In this document: piece by piece, positions 6,189 to 12,704 of the stretch
Position numbering within the stretch: position 1 is the first letter of the stretch
How the letters are laid out: each line of letters opens with the position of its first letter
Assembly: GCA_910587405.1 (NCBI GenBank)
Contig: CAJUKS010000019.1
Coordinates: forward strand, 1-15,109
Reading direction: 5' to 3'
DNA from: an uncultured Alphaproteobacteria bacterium
Lineage (GTDB): Bacteria > Pseudomonadota > Alphaproteobacteria > RF32 > CAG-239
DNA length: 15,109 nucleotides
Notes under the pieces: generated by a model
What the model saw: only the letters and a program-made list of their open reading frames with translations
What the model was told of the DNA's origin: nothing
Database searches by the model: none
Program-made: the position numbers and the translations under genes

Positions 6189-7975
6189 TTTTTCTTCTCC
6201 GAGAGACGGCACCGTTTCCAACGCCGGATCGCATAAACCATTGCCGCAAGAAGGGCAATCAAAACTGCCGGAAACACAATTAAATTTAACCAGACAAAAC
6301 GATAAAGCCCCCTGTCCGCATCAGTTGCGGTTAAACGGGTCAACTGCTGCAGTTTCAGGGCATTTTGCCGCTGCTCGCGTTCGGCTTGTTCCATTTCTTT
6401 GCGATAACTGACATTTTCGGAATCGCCGCCTCTTTTTCGCAATTTTTCCAACCGTGCCCCCGCATCGGCTTCCGCCGTTTCCAACTGTTCCCGTTGTTCG
6501 GCAAAGCGGCGGTAACTTTCGGCATACAAAGTTTCGGCAATGTTAGCCGGCATACGCGGTTTCGTTTCCTCAACAAAACTCTTTTCGCCGGCAAGACGGT
6601 CGATCAGCCTCAGCAGAAAATCGGCATTTCCGGCATAAGACAAGGTTCCGTAAACCGGATTGTCCGGTTGAAAATCCGCCACCCACGCCGCATCATCGAC
6701 AAAATCGCTGTCCGCCACCACGGCAACCGCCGCGGCCGGATCGGAAAACGGTATGTAGGGTGCGGCTTTGTCGGCCGAAGAAGTTGCCGCCAGCGGATTA
6801 GAAAGATAATGGGAACGGAACTGCCCCTGAACCAAAAGCGCCAACATACGTGCCCGATTGTCCTGGCGATAAGCCAAAATAACCTGAGATTTTGGGGTAT
6901 AACGCACTTCCGACACCGCAATTTCTCCGCCCTGCCGTCCGGTAGAAGCCAAGACCTCATATTTCAAATCGGCATTTTCGGTTGTTTCCAAACTGCCCGG
7001 CGTGCGAAAATGCAAATTGTTGCCGTTACTCTCCCCGGTAAAAAACCACAACGGATAGACGCGGCCGCGCCCGTAAGCGTCTTTCACTTTTTCGCCGCGC
7101 ATCAAATCGCCGACAATGCTTTCCGAGCGGTAAACGATCCCCCACTGCCGCAAAAAGCTTTCCATCTGCCGGTCCGGGTGCGGCGGGTATCCCAAATGAG
7201 CATGCCGAATTTCCGAATAAGGATCGACAAAAAAGACAACTTTACCGCCCCGCATCACATACTGGTCCACCGCATACCCGAAAACGGGCGGCATCTGTCC
7301 CGGGTTGACAATCAGCAAAACGTCGACACGACCGGGAATATAACTGCTGGCGGCAGATATTTCCGTTACCTGATAATACTCTTCCAGCAAAGCCTGCAGC
7401 GCCGGTATCCGGTCGCCGTTCAGCAACGGCATTTGCGGAGAAACCCAACCGACAACCGCCTTATTGCCTTCAAACCCGCTCAGAATCCGGTTAATATCCT
7501 TCTCCAGAATATTCCGCCTTTCCGGACGCAGTGCCGGGATAACGGCGTTTTTCCCGGCAGAATCTCTTATTTGCAAACCGAAATAATAGTCCTTGTCACT
7601 GCCGTTCAACGGCAGAATTCCGTCTTGCAGCGCCTGTTTTTCCATTTCTGAGGAAGTTTTAACCCGGCGGATTTCCAAACGAACTTTCTCCGGTGCCGAC
7701 AACTGGTAGCGGCTGAGCAATGCCGCGGTTTCGGCAGCATAAATTCCGAGATTCCAGTCATAAGCGGACAAATCGTCGGAAACATAAAAACGCAGCGTCA
7801 CCGGTTGTTTGAGCGAACCGAGAACGGCTTGCGACCTTGCGGACAACGTATAACGATTGTCCGCAGTGGCATCAATCGGCCTGCCGCCGCCCAACCAGGC
7901 CGCCAGAAGATTAAACAGGACAAACAATACCGACAGCAGTGTTCCGGCAATCAAAAAGCCGCCCAAACGTTTCAT
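6185..7975 (-). CDS. GldG-like ABC-associated membrane protein
   Basis: This 596-residue protein has an N-terminal membrane segment (about 7-28), a large extracytoplasmic region and a second membrane segment near the C-terminus (about 558-583) followed by a basic tail. The soluble part shows the GldG / ABC-type uncharacterised auxiliary pattern: an early domain RYTLSARSQAVLGSLKQPVTLRFYVS (41-66), then VLLIVNPGQMPP (219-230) and AVDQYVMRGGKVVFFVDP (235-252), typical of the family. A predicted coiled coil runs about 485-547 (Glu/Arg/Gln-rich), just before the last membrane segment. GldG works with GldA and GldF in Bacteroidota gliding, but homologues are widespread in non-gliding bacteria, where the substrate is unknown. 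Gliding should not be inferred here. It overlaps the permease stop by 4 bases (ATGA 7975-7972), has GGAGG upstream, and overlaps DUF4340 the same way. Confidence 0.88.
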   Translation of the reverse strand: MKRLGGFLIAGTLLSVLFVLFNLLAAWLGGGRPIDATADNRYTLSARSQAVLGSLKQPVTLRFYVSDDLSAYDWNLGIYAAETAALLSRYQLSAPEKVRLEIRRVKTSSEMEKQALQDGILPLNGSDKDYYFGLQIRDSAGKNAVIPALRPERRNILEKDINRILSGFEGNKAVVGWVSPQMPLLNGDRIPALQALLEEYYQVTEISAASSYIPGRVDVLLIVNPGQMPPVFGYAVDQYVMRGGKVVFFVDPYSEIRHAHLGYPPHPDRQMESFLRQWGIVYRSESIVGDLMRGEKVKDAYGRGRVYPLWFFTGESNGNNLHFRTPGSLETTENADLKYEVLASTGRQGGEIAVSEVRYTPKSQVILAYRQDNRARMLALLVQGQFRSHYLSNPLAATSSADKAAPYIPFSDPAAAVAVVADSDFVDDAAWVADFQPDNPVYGTLSYAGNADFLLRLIDRLAGEKSFVEETKPRMPANIAETLYAESYRRFAEQREQLETAEADAGARLEKLRKRGGDSENVSYRKEMEQAEREQRQNALKLQQLTRLTATDADRGLYRFVWLNLIVFPAVLIALLAAMVYAIRRWKRCRLSEKKK

Positions 7976-8703
7976 CTTTCCCTCCTTTTTTCCGCGGCCG
8001 CCATCCCGTTAAAAATCAGCAGCATACCGGTCAGAGACATAAAATACAACACGCCGTCGATACCGAAACAGCCGTTCAGAAAAGACTGATAACGAGAGGA
8101 AAAATTGAGGGCATCGGCCAGATAAAACGGCGGGTTCGGCAAATGCGACGACAAAGCGGAAACCAACGGCGAAAAATTAAGCCCCACCAGCGCCCATCCC
8201 AACAACACACTGATCAGATAAGACGCCGCCGGCAGCGGAACCGCAGCGGAAACAGTGCATCCGAGCGCCGTTAACGCGGCTGCCGCCAGAAACGTCCCCA
8301 GATAAGCCGCCGCAATATTCAACCCGTCCACCGGAACAATCGCCGCCGTCGAAAACGCCAACGGCAAAGAAAAAGACAACATCAATGCTGCCAAAGTGAA
8401 AGCGGCGGCAAATTTGGCGGTTACCAGCGCCGCGTCAGAAACCGGAAACGTCAGCAAAACTTCCAAGGTACCGTTTTTGGCTTCCTCCGACCACACCCGC
8501 ATTGTCACTGCCGGAATCACCACTGCCAGTATCTGGGGCTGAAAAGCGAAATAAGAACGCATCGCCGGATTGTCCGCCACAAAATACAAACCGAAAAAGA
8601 AGGCCGCCAGCAACGAAAGCACCAAATAAACAAACATGATAAAATATGCCGAGCGGTTATAAAAAAAACCACTCAATTCTTTTTTATACAGAACCGTCCA
8701 CAT
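7972..8703 (-). CDS. ABC-2 type permease, GldF-like
   Basis: This 243-residue inner-membrane protein has about six hydrophobic segments (about 19-41, 55-68, 95-118, 130-152, 158-178, 214-235). The segment between the second and third, RVWSEEAKNGTLEVLLTFPVSDAALVTAKF (about 69-97), matches the ABC-2 permease pattern of an R..sEE..GTLE.LLt.P motif, also seen in NosY/GldF proteins. It should form the channel for the ATPase encoded just upstream. The gap to the ATPase stop is 2 bases and GGGAGG precedes the ATG. The C-terminus overlaps the start of the GldG-like gene. The substrate cannot be read from the sequence. Confidence 0.9.
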   Translation of the reverse strand: MWTVLYKKELSGFFYNRSAYFIMFVYLVLSLLAAFFFGLYFVADNPAMRSYFAFQPQILAVVIPAVTMRVWSEEAKNGTLEVLLTFPVSDAALVTAKFAAAFTLAALMLSFSLPLAFSTAAIVPVDGLNIAAAYLGTFLAAAALTALGCTVSAAVPLPAASYLISVLLGWALVGLNFSPLVSALSSHLPNPPFYLADALNFSSRYQSFLNGCFGIDGVLYFMSLTGMLLIFNGMAAAEKRRER

Positions 8704-8705
8704 CT

Positions 8706-9482
8706 TCAGCCTCCCTTCCCTTCATCCGCCGTTTCCCGGGTCAGGCGATAAAATGCCGACGGCAAAGTTCCGTCGTCCGAACAACGGCGCAGATCCTCCA
8801 CCGAGCCGTCACAGCGGATTTGACCGCCGGCCAATACCAAAACCCGCGTCGCCAGGGCTTCGGCTTCTTCCAGCAGGTGCGTCGAGATGATGATCAGGTT
8901 TTTGGCCGCATAATCACGCAAAAACTGCCGAACGGCAATTTTCTGGTTAGGGTCCAGACCTTCGGTCGGTTCATCAAGGATCAGCGCCCGCGGACGATGC
9001 AAAACGGCCGCCGCCAAGCCGGTGCGACGTTTATAGCCTTTGGACAGGGTATGGATTTTCTGATCCAGCACCGGCACGATTTCCAACCCGGCCGCCGTCT
9101 CTTCAAGCGCACAACGGAAATCTTCTTTTTTCATCCGATAGATACCGGCCACAAAACGCAGATATTCATAAACCGTCATTTCCGAATACAACGGAACGTT
9201 TTCCGGCATATAGCCGACTTGTTTCAAGATCTGCTGACGACCGGCGGCAAAATCGATACCGTCAAATTGTACTGTCCCGGCGTCAAGAGGCAGATAACCG
9301 CACAAAATCCGCATCAAAGTCGTTTTACCGGCGCCGTTCGGCCCCAGCAGCGCAATCAGCTCTCCCGGACGGGCGCTGAAACTGATATCCTTTAACACCG
9401 GCCGGTCGCCGAAACTTTTTTCCAAATTACATACTTCGATCATCTCATCTGCCGAAAAACCGTTATTTCGTTGATTGCTCAT
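8706..9482 (-). CDS. ABC transporter ATP-binding protein, GldA-like
   Basis: This 258-residue cytoplasmic ATPase powers the permease encoded next. Walker A is GPNGAGKT (47-54). The Q-loop position reads YMPENVPLY (91-99), with Glu where most ABC proteins have Gln, as in the GldA/YhiH type. The signature is LSKGYKRR (146-153) rather than LSGGQ, also typical of that type. Walker B is ALILDEP (166-172), the D-loop GLDP (175-178), and the switch His is H202. The C-terminal extension (about 225-258) is short and charged. The start ATG at 9482 has only a weak ribosome site. An internal ATG at codon 14 is no better, so the exact start is uncertain by 13 codons. It is the first gene of the four-gene operon and divergent from the MCE operon. 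Confidence 0.93.
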   Translation of the reverse strand: MSNQRNNGFSADEMIEVCNLEKSFGDRPVLKDISFSARPGELIALLGPNGAGKTTLMRILCGYLPLDAGTVQFDGIDFAAGRQQILKQVGYMPENVPLYSEMTVYEYLRFVAGIYRMKKEDFRCALEETAAGLEIVPVLDQKIHTLSKGYKRRTGLAAAVLHRPRALILDEPTEGLDPNQKIAVRQFLRDYAAKNLIIISTHLLEEAEALATRVLVLAGGQIRCDGSVEDLRRCSDDGTLPSAFYRLTRETADEGKGG

Positions 9483-9513
9483 TATCTGACCATATATTAA
9501 CCGATTTCTTTTA

Positions 9514-9543
9514 AATTTACACCCATTTATTGATTATCCTCAA
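9514..9543 (-). promoter_or_regulatory. Candidate promoter of the GldAFG-like operon
   Basis: On the minus strand TTGAGG (9543-9538) and TAAATT (9519-9514) are separated by 18 bases, about 32 bases before the ATG at 9482. Matches are moderate. In the same 159-base intergenic region I could find no convincing promoter for the rightward operon. Confidence 0.35.
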
Positions 9544-9641
9544 TGTCATTTCCACAAGCGAACCTTTTTTTGCAAAATCTTTGATGACAAAAAGGCAAAA
9601 CTGGATTAGTTTATGGGGTAATTGAAAGGAGCAGCAGAAAA

Positions 9642-10139
9642 GTGAGTAATGATTATTCCCGCGAAGAAGAAAACGCTTTAAAAACCGGATTATATGTGAT
9701 TTTGGCGCTGGCAATCCTGTCATTGTTTTATGTTTCCGGCCGCAAAGCGGTAGAACACAGCGAAGCCGGAAGCTATTATCCCGTCTACGCCCGCTTCGGC
9801 AGAACCGACGGACTGCAGATCGGCAATGCGGTGCGGCTGGCGGGCATAACCGTCGGGCGCGTTACCGATGCAAAACTGGACAGCCATTATAACGCCATCC
9901 TTACGCTGGAAATGAAAGAAGGAATAAAAATTCCCGATGACAGCAGTGCTTCTATCGTCAGTGACGGTATCCTCAGCACCAAATACATTGAAATCGAACC
10001 CGGAGGTTCCGAAGATTTTCTGCCGCCGAAGGGCGAATTCAACTATACTCAGGACGCCATGGTGCTGGAAGAACTGATTGAAAGAATCATAAGTATGGGC
10101 AAAGCCAAAAACCAATCCAACAAAGGAGAAACAGAATGA
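9642..10139 (+). CDS. MCE/MlaD-family protein, first of a tandem pair
   Basis: MlaD-type proteins are inner-membrane-anchored, form hexameric MCE rings and carry phospholipids between the membranes. The 165-residue product has one N-terminal membrane segment (about 14-32) and a single MCE domain (about 44-125) with VYARFGRTDGLQIGNAVRLAGITVGRV and a conserved second half DDSSASIVSDGILSTKYIEIEPGG. The C-terminal helix (about 137-155) would extend past the ring, as in MlaD. The start is GTG at 9642, with AAAGGAG 10 bases upstream. The stop overlaps the next gene by 4 bases (ATGA). No MlaE permease or MlaF ATPase is next to it in the window. The family is clear. The symbol mlaD is not assigned because there are two equally good copies. 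Confidence 0.92.
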   Translation: MSNDYSREEENALKTGLYVILALAILSLFYVSGRKAVEHSEAGSYYPVYARFGRTDGLQIGNAVRLAGITVGRVTDAKLDSHYNAILTLEMKEGIKIPDDSSASIVSDGILSTKYIEIEPGGSEDFLPPKGEFNYTQDAMVLEELIERIISMGKAKNQSNKGETE

Positions 10140-10588
10140 AAAAACGGCCGGTTGAAACAATGATGGGAATTGTCGTCCTGCTGGTAGCGGCATTTTTCCT
10201 TTTTTTCGCCTATCAGGTTTCCGACCTTCAGGTTGTCAAAGGATATGAGCTCAATGCCAAATTCTTAAAAGTGGGCGGACTGACCACCGGCGCCGACGTT
10301 ATGATCAACGGCATCAAAGTCGGTACCGTCATCGGACAAAAGCTGGACGGCGAAAACTACGACGCCGAAGTCAAACTCAGCATCGCCCCCGACATCAAAC
10401 TGCCTAAAGACAGCTCGGCAACCATTGCCAGCAACGGATTGATGGGAAACAAATTTATTAAGATTGAACCCGGTGTTTCGAAAGAATTGCTGCATGACGG
10501 CGACGAAATTACCAACACAAAAGACTTTAAGACTTTGGAAGACTTGGTCGGAGAAGTCATTTTTATGGTGACAGGCAATGACAAATAA
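10136..10588 (+). CDS. MCE/MlaD-family protein, second of the tandem pair
   Basis: The 150-residue product has the same plan as its upstream neighbour: a membrane segment (about 9-27) and one MCE domain (about 38-118) with LNAKFLKVGGLTTGADVMINGIKVGTV and KDSSATIASNGLMGNKFIKIEPG. It closes with a short helix (about 133-145). The two are recognisably paralogous (SSA.I.S.G....K.I.IEPG in both) but have diverged well beyond a recent duplication. Translation is coupled by the ATGA overlap at 10136-10139. The end overlaps the DUF2155 gene by 11 bases. The pair may assemble as a mixed or stacked ring; this is inference. Confidence 0.92.
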   Translation: MKKRPVETMMGIVVLLVAAFFLFFAYQVSDLQVVKGYELNAKFLKVGGLTTGADVMINGIKVGTVIGQKLDGENYDAEVKLSIAPDIKLPKDSSATIASNGLMGNKFIKIEPGVSKELLHDGDEITNTKDFKTLEDLVGEVIFMVTGNDK

Positions 10589-11633
10589 GACGACACTTTT
10601 ACTGCCGGCGCTGCTGGGTGCCGGAATCGGCATCCATACCGCCGGAGCTGCCGAGATTCCGACCAATACCGCTCAAATGCAGGCAATGGATAAAATCACC
10701 GGACGCGTCAGCGTCATCAACGTACCGGTCAACGCCGAAATGCGTTTCGGCAGTTTTTCGATTGTGGTACGCGACTGCAAAACCCGTTCTCCCGAAGAAA
10801 CGCCCGAAAATTTTGCCTTTGTCGACGTTGCCGACACAATCGGCGAAAATCAGCAGGTGAATATTTTTAAGGGTTGGATGCTGTCGTCTTCGCCGGCTCT
10901 TAATGCCGTCGAACACCCGGTTTATGACGTTTGGCTGCTGAAATGCATCGACACCGACATTGCCGACGTGCCGTTGATGAGTGCCGATGAACTGGCTGCC
11001 CGCGACCGACTGCCGATGCAGCGTCCCGAAACCCGCGAAGTTCCCGCTCCTCAGGAAGAAAACGGTTTTGAGGAAGTTAATCTGAGCGGCGAACCGATTG
11101 ATCTGCTGCCGGCAGCCGTACGCGAAGCCGGCGAAGAAAACGCCGCCCAGGAACAAATCATCAAACTTGAGGCCGAAAAAGACGTTATCGCCGAAGAAAA
11201 CGCACCCCAGTCGCTGCTTAACATTCCGGAACAACCGGCCGCACCCGGCGACGAAGAAATCAAAGAGATCAAAGCGCAAATTGAGATCAGGGAAAATGCG
11301 GCGGAAGGCGGCGAATCCGAGATTAAAAGCGATGCCCGGGTACTGAGCCTGCCTCAACCGGCAACTGCAGAACAACCGGCAGAAGAAACTGTCGCCGAAA
11401 CAGTTTCTTCGCCGACCGCCCCCGAACCGCAGCCGCTTGCCCAACGGCCCGAGAATACCGCTGCAGACATGCCGGCGGCAGAGGCAGACATGCCGGCGGC
11501 AGAGGATGTTGCCGACCCCAAAGCGCCGATAAGCGAAGAACCTGCCGAAAACAATCCGGCAGACAACGGAATAGATCCCGATATCCTTTCCGAACTTGAA
11601 AAAGAACTGAGCGGCACCGCCTTGGACCGCTGA
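10578..11633 (+). CDS. DUF2155 protein with a long acidic Ala/Pro/Glu-rich C-terminal tail
   Basis: This 351-residue exported protein has a signal peptide (about 1-24, ending AGA-AE) and a DUF2155 domain (about 36-125). The domain begins with MDKITGRVSVINVPV and contains C67 and C123, the WMLSSSPALNAVEHPVYDVWLLKC segment (100-123) being the most characteristic part. The two Cys could form a disulfide. From about 150 to the end the sequence is low-complexity, rich in Glu, Ala and Pro, strongly acidic and probably disordered, with a duplicated ADMPAAE heptad. Known DUF2155 proteins that I recall are mostly shorter, so the roughly 200-residue tail is unusual. The start ATG at 10578 lies inside the end of the second MCE gene with a weak AGG site, suggesting coupling. 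Function is unknown; co-location with MCE genes suggests a role in lipid or envelope maintenance. Confidence 0.88.
   Translation: MTNKTTLLLPALLGAGIGIHTAGAAEIPTNTAQMQAMDKITGRVSVINVPVNAEMRFGSFSIVVRDCKTRSPEETPENFAFVDVADTIGENQQVNIFKGWMLSSSPALNAVEHPVYDVWLLKCIDTDIADVPLMSADELAARDRLPMQRPETREVPAPQEENGFEEVNLSGEPIDLLPAAVREAGEENAAQEQIIKLEAEKDVIAEENAPQSLLNIPEQPAAPGDEEIKEIKAQIEIRENAAEGGESEIKSDARVLSLPQPATAEQPAEETVAETVSSPTAPEPQPLAQRPENTAADMPAAEADMPAAEDVADPKAPISEEPAENNPADNGIDPDILSELEKELSGTALDR
11463..11504 (+). repeat. Perfect 2 x 21-base tandem repeat encoding ADMPAAE twice
   Basis: Copies at 11463-11483 and 11484-11504 are identical. They sit in the disordered tail of the DUF2155 protein. Perfect identity suggests a recent slippage event, and copy number may vary between strains without changing frame. 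Confidence 0.9.
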
Positions 11634-11660
11634 CACCTAAACGATTGCCGGAGGTAGCAA

Positions 11661-12590
11661 ATGGCAGAAGAAATTGACGTCAGTTTCGTCATGACCGTAT
11701 ACAACAAAGAATATTACCTGCCGTCGGTCCTGACGGCTCTTTTGGCGCAGAGCGGATTAAAAAATCCCGAATATATTTTTGTCGACGACGTTTCGAGTGA
11801 CAATTCGGTGGAAATTATTCGCCGTATGACTGCCGGGCTGCCTAACGTCACCATCGTTACCAACCCGTATAACCGCGGGATCAGTGCCCGAATCAACCAG
11901 GGGATTGCACTGGCAAAGGGAAAATGGACCCGGATGCTTGACTCCGACGACATCTTCCCGCTGGATTCGACGGCAACCATGATCCGTCTGGCCGAACAAA
12001 ACACAGCGGATATGGTCTACGGCTGTTTTACCAAAACCGGAAAAGAACCCCGCGATCTCGAAAACTGCCTGCTGGAAGAATTCGATTACCACTACTATCC
12101 CAACGCTCTCGACGCGGTGTTAAGCGGGCGTTTCACCCGCATGGGACAACTGATTAAAACCGATGTTTTACAAAAAGCCGGCGGTGCCGATGAACGCGCC
12201 TTCATTCAGGACGAATCTATTCCTTTACGCGCGGCCATTTATGCTCAGGGCATTATCAAAATGACGGCCAACGTTGTTCTGGTTCCCAAAGAACTCGGCA
12301 ATTTTTCCGGCAACAAACTCCAACTTGATCATGACCGTTTCATGGCCTATTACTGGACATTGAAAGACCATCCGGAACTTCCGGCCGACGCCTTGCAAAA
12401 AATGTATCTGCGCGCCGTTTCCGCTTATTGGAAATTTACCAAAAAAACGAAACAGTTTCCGTTTTTCAGCGCGGCATTTTTTCATTATTTGGGTTGCAAA
12501 CTGTTTCATTTGCCGCCTGATGACAATTGGCTGCAGCAAATGTATCGCGAATTTGCCGCCCGGACGGATATGCGCAGGATTAAGCCATAA
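11661..12590 (+). CDS. Glycosyltransferase, family 2 (GT-A fold)
   Basis: This 309-residue protein is predicted to transfer a sugar from a nucleotide-sugar donor, probably in cell-surface glycan synthesis. The GT-A nucleotide-binding half runs from the first strand VSFVMTVYNKEYYL (7-20) through YIFVDDVSSDNSV (38-50) and NRGISARINQGIALAKGKW (71-89) to the metal-binding motif LDSDD (93-97). A second region has ERAFIQDESIPLRAAIY, where QDES (about 188-191) is the likely catalytic acidic site. The C-terminal part is helical, with no clear membrane segment, so the enzyme is likely cytoplasmic. GGAGG lies 6 bases before the ATG at 11661. The gene starts 27 bases after the DUF2155 stop, so it is probably in the same operon. 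Donor and acceptor cannot be read from the sequence. Confidence 0.92.
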   Translation: MAEEIDVSFVMTVYNKEYYLPSVLTALLAQSGLKNPEYIFVDDVSSDNSVEIIRRMTAGLPNVTIVTNPYNRGISARINQGIALAKGKWTRMLDSDDIFPLDSTATMIRLAEQNTADMVYGCFTKTGKEPRDLENCLLEEFDYHYYPNALDAVLSGRFTRMGQLIKTDVLQKAGGADERAFIQDESIPLRAAIYAQGIIKMTANVVLVPKELGNFSGNKLQLDHDRFMAYYWTLKDHPELPADALQKMYLRAVSAYWKFTKKTKQFPFFSAAFFHYLGCKLFHLPPDDNWLQQMYREFAARTDMRRIKP

Positions 12591-12606
12591 TTATCAACAT
12601 CCCCTG

Positions 12607-12635
12607 ACACCCCCGATTTTCGGGGGTGTTCTTTT
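12607..12635 (+). terminator. Rho-independent terminator of the MCE/DUF2155/GT operon
   Basis: A 10-bp perfect stem ACACCCCCGA (12607-12616) and TCGGGGGTGT (12620-12629) with a 3-base loop is followed by TCTTTTT. It lies 17 bases after the glycosyltransferase stop. Confidence 0.9.
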
Positions 12636-12656
12636 TGTTCTGTCTGACCGGCAGCA

Positions 12657-12684
12657 AAAAAGAGCCGTGAACACGGCTCTTTTT
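12657..12684. terminator. Bidirectional terminator between the convergent operons
   Basis: Stem AGAGCCGTG (12661-12669) pairs with CACGGCTCT (12672-12680), flanked by an A-run and a T-run, so it works on both strands. On the minus strand it comes 21 bases after the autotransporter stop at 12705. It also backs up the preceding plus-strand terminator. Confidence 0.85.
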
Positions 12685-12704
12685 CTGTTTGTGTTTGGTT
12701 CGGT

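Noticed and set aside
6365..7651. Long plus-strand open frame of 428 codons
   Set aside because: It lies wholly antisense to the GldG-like gene, has no family features, is rich in Arg/His/Gln as expected from the mirror of a GC-rich third-position gene, and has no ribosome site or promoter.
5364..9482. Evidence for gliding motility from the GldA/F/G-like genes
   Set aside because: Homologues occur widely in non-gliding bacteria and no other gliding genes are in the window.
10599..11636. Minus-strand open frame of 345 codons opposite the DUF2155 gene
   Set aside because: It is rich in Phe, Gly, Arg and Cys, the mirror of a Glu/Ala/Pro-rich sequence. The plus frame has a signal peptide, a recognised domain and operon context.
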